Below are positions 56,350 through 64,000 of a stretch of DNA of 64,000 bases, in pieces. Origin of the DNA: Forficula auricularia (taxonomy: Eukaryota > Arthropoda > Insecta > Dermaptera > Forficulidae). A model generated the notes under the pieces. That model searched no databases. It saw nothing but the letters and a program-made list of their open reading frames with translations, and had not been told where the DNA came from. The DNA is taken from contig JALMQS010000099.1 in assembly GCA_024734495.1 (NCBI GenBank), positions 65,694,291-65,758,290 on the forward strand, written 5' to 3'. The position numbers and the translations under genes are program-made. Position 1 is the first letter of the stretch, and every line of letters begins with the position of its first letter.

Positions 56350-57740
56350 GACCAATCTCAAATTCAATAATTTTTAAATAAATACATATATTAATTATTG
56401 TATCAATGAAAATAAACAAAACAACTATAAAAATATATAAATTATATTTAAAGATTAATAAATAATCAATATATTTAATTTAATTTTATTTTTTCATCTC
56501 GAAAAGTAGATTTAATTCAGAGCCGCAAAACATTGTTGTTGAGCTGATTACAGAAATATAAAATAAAAAATGGATATTTTTTAATCATTTAAAAAATAAT
56601 TTAATATCTTATATAATTTTTATCTTATATATTTAATTTTTTTTAATATATTTTATGCTTTCTTCTTTTAAAGATTTTATTTATAAAAATTAAGATAAAA
56701 AAATATATATATATTGATAGACAAATAATTATTATTATTTAATCATTTAAAATATTTTAAAATGTTAATATGAATAAAAATATAATATTTTGATTGTTTT
56801 GAAATTTATTGATTAAAAATTTATTCCTTACTCTTGCAATGCTCTGAAGGAGTAATTTTGACTAATGGAAAGCACTCTCTTCCTTTTCTTCTTAGCACAA
56901 GAATCCATTGAAATAATAGTTTCCTGCATTTTCTCTACGCAAGATTAAATATTTAATAGCAGTGGTTAATTTTTTTCCTCTAATTTCATTTTTGTAAGTA
57001 TATTTATCTTCTTTTTAATGTTAAAGAAATATTATTTTATAGATATTTGGAATTATATTATGTAAAAAGCAAATAGCGACGCTATGAGACGTAGATGGCT
57101 TGGAAATGCTTTATACACCGCCATTAAACTGATTAGTCATTACCTATAATAAAAATATATTATTTTGTTGAAACTTTTCTAAAACCATTTTATAATATAA
57201 CAAAATATAAATATCTTTTAATTATTTATAATTTTTTAAATATTTTGACCAATCTATTTTGATAATAAATAATTATTTTTCATAGTGTGCACATTTTTTT
57301 TTCAACTGAAACAAAAAGTAATTTCATTTTATTGCATAATCTAACTATACTATTTATTTTATCCTAAATTTTTAAGATATTTATTAAATTTATAAATATT
57401 ATTAATAAGATGTAATTTTTTCAAACTAGGATAAATAAAAAAAAATTTAATTCTATATAATATATAAACCAAATAATTTAAATGGTTTATTAATTTTATA
57501 AATTGCATAGAATGCGGCAAAATAACTCGGACAAATTTAAGCAAAGTCAAAATAATTATTCAGAATGAATTTGTGTATCTGTGTTTCCATGGTTATCTTT
57601 ATAGTCCATTTTCATTCGATTCTTGTCAATAAAAAAAAATTGATTGAAATTACTGAATTATTTATCAGCCCGTAACCATCAAATTAAAATCCTCTTTGTT
57701 TAAAAAACTATTAGCTGCTTGCTATTAAACCATACTTGAA
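56350..57740. other. AT-rich intergenic stretch
   Basis: No exon, element boundary or RNA gene that I can support. Bases 57508-57530 match, in inverted orientation, 62550-62573. Confidence 0.4.
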
Positions 57741-57742
57741 GA

Positions 57743-57870
57743 CGGAGCGGTGAACCGCGATCTAATACCGTGTACACCTACTTCCACTTTTATTTCCAAG
57801 TAGAAGGCGATAGATAAAGGGGCATTATTTAATGAATTCCTAAATAATTCCAATCGCGGTTCACCCCTCG
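57743..57870. mobile_element. Short inverted-repeat MITE (family with 1791-1944)
   Basis: GAGCGGTGAACCGCGATCTA ... ATCGCGGTTCACCCCTC. Flanks CTTGAAGAC / CTTGAGACC are suggestive of an 8-9 bp target duplication, hence possibly hAT. Confidence 0.65.
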
Positions 57871-58010
57871 CTTGAGACCATTCTGAAGAAAATTTACATT
57901 CAAAATAGCTATTGTTCTGAAATAATTTTTAGTCTAGATTATTCCGAAATAGATGTTAAATGAATAAAATAATTGGTACTTTCGTATTAACGCCACCGCA
58001 GCTTAAGATT

Positions 58011-58370
58011 TGGTGGTTTTTAAATTTCGCTAATCTACGCCTTAAATTTTCGAGATAAATCAGTTCCCCTCTGTCAAAAAACAACTTGAATAGATTCGGT
58101 TTATGGTCTCGGTTTGATTAGATAAAAAATGCGTTCCCAAACAAACCTTGCAAACAATTTATAGGTTCGATTAGATAAAAAATGCGTTCCCAAACAAACC
58201 TTTCGGGGGCGTTAATGTACCCGCATTTTTTATCTAATCAAACCGAGATCATAGACCGAACCTATTCAAGTTGTTTTTTAACAGAGGGGAACTGATTTAT
58301 TCTATTTTATGATTTATCTCAAAAATTTTGGGTGTAGATTGGCGAAATTTAAAAACCGCCAAAATTGTAG
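58011..58370. mobile_element. Foldback element
   Basis: Arms 58011-58145 and 58225-58365 pair ('ttttatctaatcaaaccgag' vs its complement). An 'agataaaaaatgcgttcccaaacaaacc' segment is repeated in tandem near the tip. Confidence 0.65.
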
Positions 58371-58396
58371 CAAGGTCATCCCCATGTCAACTCAAC

Positions 58397-59130
58397 ACAC
58401 CCATTTTACCTCACCACTTTAGATTTTCTTGAAATTTGGTACACTGATGTGCTGTGCTAATATGAATGAAAATACAAAATTTCAAATTTTTGTCTTGAAT
58501 AGTTTTTTTATACGGACTTGTGAAGTTTTCAAAAAATCGCAAAAACACGAACAAACAATTTTGAAACTTCTCTAAAAGCTGTCTTAATTGAGTTAGAGAG
58601 GTGGGGGACAAGTGTCATTTTGCAGCTTTTTTAATGCTCTTTTCAGAGACATACAACATGACATAGGTTGTAATAAAAATTTTTTTTTTTCAAAATGTAC
58701 ACAAATTTTTAATATTGATTTTTTCTAAAAAGTACCACTTTTAAAATTTTCAAAAAAATTCTGTAAATAGATAGTACGTTCATAAACTACTAAAGTATAA
58801 TGATGGGATGGTAATGGGGTCTATGTTTAAAAAAAATATTACTGACTCTTGTTTTTCATAAATACCCAGTTTTGACCAAATAATAATGATTTTAATGTAG
58901 TGAAACGACATTTTATGAAAAATCACTTGTGTATATTAAACTATGGTTATGAAATAAACACTCGGCTAATTAAATAACTGTCATGTTGTATGTCTCTGAA
59001 AAGAGCATTAAAAAAGCTGCAAAATGACATCTGGCCCACCTCTAACTCTAAAAATTTGAAATTTTGTATTATCATTCATATTAGCACAATATGTCAGTGT
59101 ACCAAATTTCAAGAAAATCTCAAGTGCTGA
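58397..59130. mobile_element. Foldback element
   Basis: Blocks 58430-58490 and 58605-58665 pair with 59040-59125 and 58978-59035 ('gagacatacaacatgaca' / 'tgtcatgttgtatgtctc'). Non-coding centre of about 300 bases. Confidence 0.65.
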
Positions 59131-59997
59131 GGTAAAAAAATTTTATTTAAAGTGTGTTGATTTGACACAGAATGACTCAGCAGCTACACTGTTAATACGT
59201 AAGTACCAAATAATTTTTAAGAAACTTGATGTCAGTTCTAGGTGAAAAATTTTAAATAAGAGTTAATTAAAATATTAGGTAGGTTTCACAGTGAAACCTA
59301 CCTAGTATTTTAATAAACTCTTACTTGTAAAATCATTATCAACGATAGGTCTCTGTGGCCAAAACGAAATAAGAATTTAAATTATTCTCTTTGAAAATGA
59401 ACAAGGTGCAAAGTAGGAAAATAGCTTGGTTCATCTATGTTAAAATAGCCAAAATCGAACAGAACCCCTACACGATAGAAATTGGACTTCTGATAATCCT
59501 GGTGCATATATCACCTATGGATTGCGAAGCACCCTTTGGGTCGCGCAGAGTCGTTAACCAAATATTTTACTATATCAATTATCAATAAGTTTAAAAATAT
59601 ATTATAATTTATTTAATACTATCAAAACCAAAAATATTAAAAACACCTGCTTTTTCATTAAATTTTCTTTTCATCCAAAAGTACCTTTCTTTATTGTTAG
59701 AAAAAAGCTAATTCTTGTAAAATTGAAGAAAATTGCTTAATAGTCCAGGCAAATTACGATTTTAACAGGAAATAATTCCCGGTAAAGATTTTATTGCTGG
59801 AATACCTTTATTGGTACACCAATATTACTACTTTGAGTTTTCCCCCAAATCTGTGTTGTGGAAATTTTTCTATGCGCCTCAAAATAAGAAAATTTCGGAG
59901 TTTTTTTTTCAGTTTTTCTTGAATAACTCTAAACGGCTTATCAAATCAAAACGATATCTATTAGGTAAATTTAATCTCTTTGACGCGTTAGTAAAGA

Positions 59998-61445
59998 AAC
60001 AGCCCCTATCGAAAGACCCTTGCATTACCGAAGAGAAGGAAAAGTTGATTAAGGGCCGGGATGGCCAATCAGATCACAGGAACTTTCAGTGGTAAAAAGC
60101 ATTTACTTTGCGACATACAACCGGCCCTAAGTGAGAGGGTGGAGACGTAGGTGTTTATGCACTCGGGTTTTGAAGGTTTGAAGATTAAAAGTGCTGAGAA
60201 AGATGGAGGCTGGAAGAGAGTTCCAGTTCCTTTAAGTCATGGGGATATACGTATTGGCGAATGAAGTGGTCGGGCACTTTTCTAATTTGACTGCGAAAGA
60301 GTGTTGGGAGTCGGCAAAACGCGTGCTACTCGCAAAGCATGCTTTGGGGGGAATTATTGATTTTATCTCATCAGAGCACCTGCCGTGATAGTATCTATAG
60401 AAAATGGAAAGGGCAGAGACATTTCTTCGATGAGCCACCGAGTCGAGGGAGTTAGTGAGGGTAAAATCGTCAATTATTTAACCGCTCGTTTCTGAATTGC
60501 ATCCAGGGTAGCAAGAGAATATTTAGAGGCTCCTCTCCATAGATGAGAGCCGTATTCGAGACAGGGCGGATTTGGGCCTTGTAGATGGTGATGTAGGGGC
60601 GTGAAAAATCGCTTGGGCCTGAATAAGTGGCCAATCTTGCTTGCTGCAGATTTCGTCACAGAGGAGATGTGTTCATTCCAAGACAAGTCAGATGCGACAG
60701 AGACGCCTAACATGGATAGGCTGTCACACATTTTCAGGGTATTCGAATCAAAGTGAATATCATGGAAATTTTTATTTTCGTGCCTAGAAATTAGACAACA
60801 TTGCGTCTTATTTGCATTAAAGTTAACTAAATTTTGAGAGCCCCATTTATTCAGTTTGTCTAGGTCGAGTGTGATTAAGGAGGCAACATTGATTCGATTA
60901 TTCGGGAGTGAGGGTTTGCCGTGCAGAGTGCTATCGTCTCCGTAACAATGAGTAGGGTTTGACGTTTGAATAAGGTTGTTTATATAAATTAGGAAGAGTG
61001 TGTCGGAGATTACAGAGCCTTGGGGAACACCAGCGTTTGTGGAGAACGATTCAGATGATATTCCATCCACCACAACTTTGATACTATGGTTTGTCAGAAA
61101 GCTTTCTATCCAATTGTGAAGTGTTGGTGTGAATCCAAAGGCTGCCAGTTTGGCACGAAGATTTTTGTGCCAAACTTGGTCAAAAGCTTTTGAGATATCT
61201 AGGGCTACAGCGAGGGTTTCTTTTCCGGTCTCTAGAGTTTTGTTCCAGGTGTGGGTGACATAGGTTAAGATGTCGCCTGTGGAACGATTTTGTCTAAATC
61301 CATATTGCCTATCGTGAATTATTTTATTATTTTCAAAGTGATGAAGGACGTGTTTGTTGGTTTATAACCATTTCCATTATTTTGGAAAGAACAGAGGTGA
61401 TCGCGATAGGTCTTTAATTAGAGATTTGTGAAGAGTCACTGTTTT
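59998..61445 (-). pseudogene. Non-LTR retrotransposon, 3' half (relic)
   Basis: Minus strand: ISN-stop-RPIAITSVLSKIMEMVI, YGFRQNRSTGDIL, AVALDISKAFDQVWHKNL, GVPQGSVISDTLFLIYINNL, YGDD catalytic box, then the C-terminal region (AHRRNVSALSIFYRYYHGRC, SRNWNSLPASI, HLRLHPLT). Stops and a frameshift near 60470 and 61340 make it dead; the endonuclease end is missing. Same family as 18947-19327. A small Harbinger-like MITE sits in its 3' UTR. Confidence 0.85.
60053..60127. mobile_element. Internally deleted Harbinger-like MITE in a LINE
   Basis: TAA/TTA on both sides; ends GGGCCGGGATGGCC ... CATACAACCGGCCC. Compared with the LINE copy near 19200-19215 (CTCTCAATTAATCAAC), the host sequence continues on both sides of the insertion. 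Confidence 0.75.
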
Positions 61446-62279
61446 TGACAAAGACGACTCTATATACATTTTTAAACTAGATTAAATTTGCTACAATTTA
61501 AATAAAGTTTCATTCTAATTGGACAGTGGTAACATGAGATTGAAGTTTTGAAAAAATGCAATTGAATGTTTACTTGGACCGCTTTTTTGATAAAACTTAG
61601 ATTTATAGATATCATACATTTTTCGGACAGGATATGATCCGAATCCTCAAAAGCGTCATGGAAAATGCTAGATATCTATAAATCTAAGAGTTTTATCAAA
61701 AAGCGGTTCAAGGGAACAAAATTTACTAGAGAATGAGATAGGAATCAAGTTTCTAGTAGTTTTCATTTTATGAAGGAAAAACTGCGATATTTTGCAAAAA
61801 ATTGCATTTTTTCAAAACTTCAACCTCATGTTACCATTGTCCAATTAATATGAAAATTTATTTAAATTGTAGCAATTTTAATCTAGTTTAAAAATGTATA
61901 GAGTCGTTCCTATTTGTCGAAAACGTGCTCCTTCATGGTCAAAATGGGAAAAAATCGAAAAAAGTAGGAGTTTTAGGGTAATACAAAAGTGGGAGCTGTT
62001 TTTTGACAGGCGCTAGAACTGAACCTAAATAGATGAAATTTTTATCATTTTACTCGTAATTTAAAGTGCTTTAATTTATCTATTAGATATCTTTTTGATT
62101 TGATAAGCCGTTTTAGAGTTATTCAAGAAAAACTCCGAAATTTTCTCATTTTGAGGCGCGTAGAAGAATTTCCTCAACACAGATTTGGAGGAAAACTTAG
62201 GATAGTAATATTGGAGTACCAATAAAGGTATTCAAGCAATAAAATCTTTACCGGGAATTATTTCCTGTTTATGCCATTT

Positions 62280-62700
62280 TTTCACGTAATTTTCATGGAC
62301 TATATAGTTATAATCTACAAATTTGTGTATCATATCCTAATAATCGGCGTTCAGCAATCTTTCGGGTTAAATTTATTGCATAACCTAATCACCCTTCATT
62401 TTTATTGAAAATTCATGAAAACTAAACAAAATGAATATATTACAGGAACATTTTCCAGAATTTTATGATTATGAATACAATCTACTATAGGGCTTTCACT
62501 TTTATTATCTTAAAATTTTTCAATACAACACTTTCCTATTGAGTCCCAGTTATTTTGCCGCACCCTGTTTATAGATAATTTAAAATTATTTTTTTTTCGC
62601 TATTTTCTTTTTAACAAATTATTTTTTTATTCTTTCGATTTTAGGTTTAAATGAAATAGCGGAAAGAAATTCGATCGCTTTATTAATGGACACTTTTTAA
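62280..62700. other. Upstream region of the exon at 62704
   Basis: Contains the inverted GTCCCAGTTATTTTGCCGCA motif (about 62546-62573) and an acceptor-like TTTCGATTTTAG|GTTTAA at about 62643, which could end an intron in the 5' leader. Confidence 0.3.
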
Positions 62701-62703
62701 ACG

Positions 62704-62870
62704 ATGGAATCGAAAATCAACACTGAATTAATATCAAAAAGTTTTAATTTTCATGGGCAACAGCTCATGAAAATTTGGGAGGCCGAAAAGAGTCACGAAT
62801 TCTCCAAATTAAATATTAACGTTAAGGATATTCCTTTTGATGTATTTCAACAAAGGCAAAAACAACTTAG
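62704..62870 (+). CDS. Candidate first coding exon of an unknown gene
   Basis: ATG in good context (ACGATGG), 55 codons plus two bases, ending at AG|GTAATT. Peptide MESKINTELISKSFNFHGQQ, then MKIWEAEKSHEFSKLN and DIPFDVFQQRQKQ has normal composition and predicted helices. Not recognised. Downstream exons would be beyond the window or in 62900-64000, where none was seen. Confidence 0.45.
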
Positions 62871-63384
62871 GTAATTTCATTTTTTAAATTTACTGAAAAT
62901 CTTACACAAATACACTGGCAGATCAATTTTTATTTATTAATCTTGAAGCGTTTTTTGACAGAATATATTTCAAATAATTTTATTAAATATTAATTTACTA
63001 TACATTTTTGTCATCTCTGAAACATTAATATATATTTTAAAAGAGACAGAATTCAATCAATCTTTTTCGGACAAATTCTAAGATTTTAGTAGAAATATTA
63101 TTAAATTGCGATATCAGAAGGGATTCATCCCCCCAAGATGCTCAAAACTTTAATTATACATTAAGATATACATATATATATATGTAAATATATAAAATAT
63201 AATCCACTCTACATCGGTTATTATTTTTTTGAAATTGTCAATTATCTTATAATGATCGTCGTAACATTCCCCCCTCACCTGAAATCTTCCTAAAATTACA
63301 AATATAACCTTAACTGGCTATTTTATCATAAATTTATTTTAATGATTCTCCAAAATGGTTCAATCATAAACTATATTATAACAT

Positions 63385-63840
63385 TTTCGTCGTCAGCAGC
63401 CCTCTTGCTAGCCAGGGGTCTATGCCCCTGGACCCCCCCTCCCCACCCCACCCCCGCCCGCCCCCCTCACCGAGTTTTGGCATTTCTAGCTCTCTAGAGG
63501 ACCACAGATTATGTATACAAAATTTGGTTGAGTTTGGTCCAAGGGCAAGAATTTACATTTTCACCCCCTCCCCCTTTTTTTTTTTTTTTTGGTGTTTTTT
63601 TGGAGGAATTTTTGTTAAATAAAAGTTGTCAGTAATTACCCTACAACTTTGCTCATAACAAAATTTGCTGTAGAGTTAATAGTTTAGGAGTTATTTGAGT
63701 CTTCCGTTAGTGAGCCCCCCAAACCCCTTTTTTGGTCCAAATATCAAAACGTTATATAGCAATAATCGTAAGTTAGAAGTCATAATAATTTCATAATAAT
63801 CTCTTCGGCCGTTTTTACGTGAATAGCCGGATACTGACTG
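63385..63840 (-). mobile_element. Helitron fragment
   Basis: Matches the Helitron at 10917-11980 almost throughout ('ccctcttgctagccag', C-rich tract, 'atgtatacaaaatttggttgagtttgg', 'caaaacgttatatagc', 'ccgtttttacgtgaat'), but the CTAG terminus is missing. Confidence 0.65.
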
Positions 63841-64000
63841 AGGATTTGCCTCGCGAGGCCATCCCCTTGAGGCAAATGCCTGGTCGGTCAGTACGTGCCT
63901 CGCCCAAGGTAAAAGTGCCCGTTGCCTCGTCTGAGGCTGCCTCGGCCCGATCCATATGTTATCGGTTTTTGTGAATCCTCAAAGGCGCCTCGGGTCGTTT
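63841..64000. other. GC-rich end with GCCTCG words
   Basis: Unlike the surroundings, it is GC-rich and contains GCCTCG or its complement several times (63850-64000). Probably the edge of another repeat; cut by the window end. Confidence 0.3.

Larger units (their letters stand above)
59765..62270. repeat. Palindrome enclosing a LINE
   Basis: Outer arms 59765-59990 and 62035-62265 ('ttattgctggaatacc' / 'ggtattcaagcaataa'; 'gaaaatttcggagtttt' / 'aaaactccgaaattttc'). An inner palindrome at 61445-61960 is shared with the 17.3-19.5 kb locus. The LINE lies between. Confidence 0.65.

Noticed and set aside
1..64000. CRISPR array, operons or bacterial-type regulation
   Set aside because: Spliced exons, poly(A)-tailed LINEs, SINE and Helitrons show a eukaryotic nuclear genome; the tandem repeats lack regular spacer structure.

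Overview
This is a strongly AT-rich, intron- and repeat-dense eukaryotic window, most consistent with an arthropod (probably insect) genome. The two recognisable genes give insect-like proteins (the Arglu1 coiled coil and tail closely resemble the fly form). The intergenic and intronic space is filled with hAT, Harbinger, mariner-like and TTAA-flanked non-autonomous DNA elements, Helitrons, non-LTR retrotransposon relics, a SINE and a very large number of near-perfect palindromes. I could not assign a species.

Genes. (1) A GC-rich exon on the minus strand (4652-5279) encodes a transmembrane, alanine/proline-rich N-terminus running into what looks like an SMP/C2CD2-type lipid-transfer domain; it needs one base of frame correction in a G run. 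(2) A small secreted, helical, six-cysteine protein is split between a signal-peptide exon at 20372-20434 (+) and a terminal exon at 34685-35344 (+); its 14.25-kb intron contains, antisense, the whole of (3) the DEAD-box helicase gene Ddx1 (two exons, 27719-28738 and 23224-24393, minus; 729 residues, complete). (4) Arglu1, a splicing/transcription co-regulator, lies on the minus strand in five exons from 56094 down to 40182 (254 residues, complete, one GC-AG intron). Short plus-strand candidate exons of unknown genes lie within Arglu1 introns (47769-47971, 51273-51362), at 62704-62870 (start exon with a clean donor) and, weakly, at 37582-37734.

Repeat landscape by region. 1-9 kb: degraded repeats, a ~190-bp tandem array, TTAA-flanked elements and two hairpin retroelements. 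9.7-13.4 kb: a large foldback element, a Helitron with an adjacent minisatellite, and another foldback abutting a LINE relic. 14.8-19.5 kb: a palindrome broken by a hairpin retroelement, two hAT elements and a LINE 3' end. 24.4-27.6 kb (Ddx1 intron): a 2-kb nested palindrome and a complete Helitron. 29-36 kb: a cluster of hAT elements with 8-bp target duplications, Harbinger and mariner-like MITEs. 40-56 kb (Arglu1 introns): SINE, palindromes, four Harbinger-like MITEs in total with the 32.5-kb copy. 57-64 kb: palindromes, a second LINE, and a Helitron fragment.

The most interesting system is a family of short hairpin elements with one single-stranded tail, flanked by 12-17 bp target duplications (seven copies here). 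They and several other palindromes carry a recurring CTGANGA-N-stem-GAAAC motif that resembles a hammerhead ribozyme core. Hammerheads are known in Penelope-like elements, so these are probably non-autonomous Penelope-like retroelements, but the consistent extra nucleotide and the foldback architecture are unusual.
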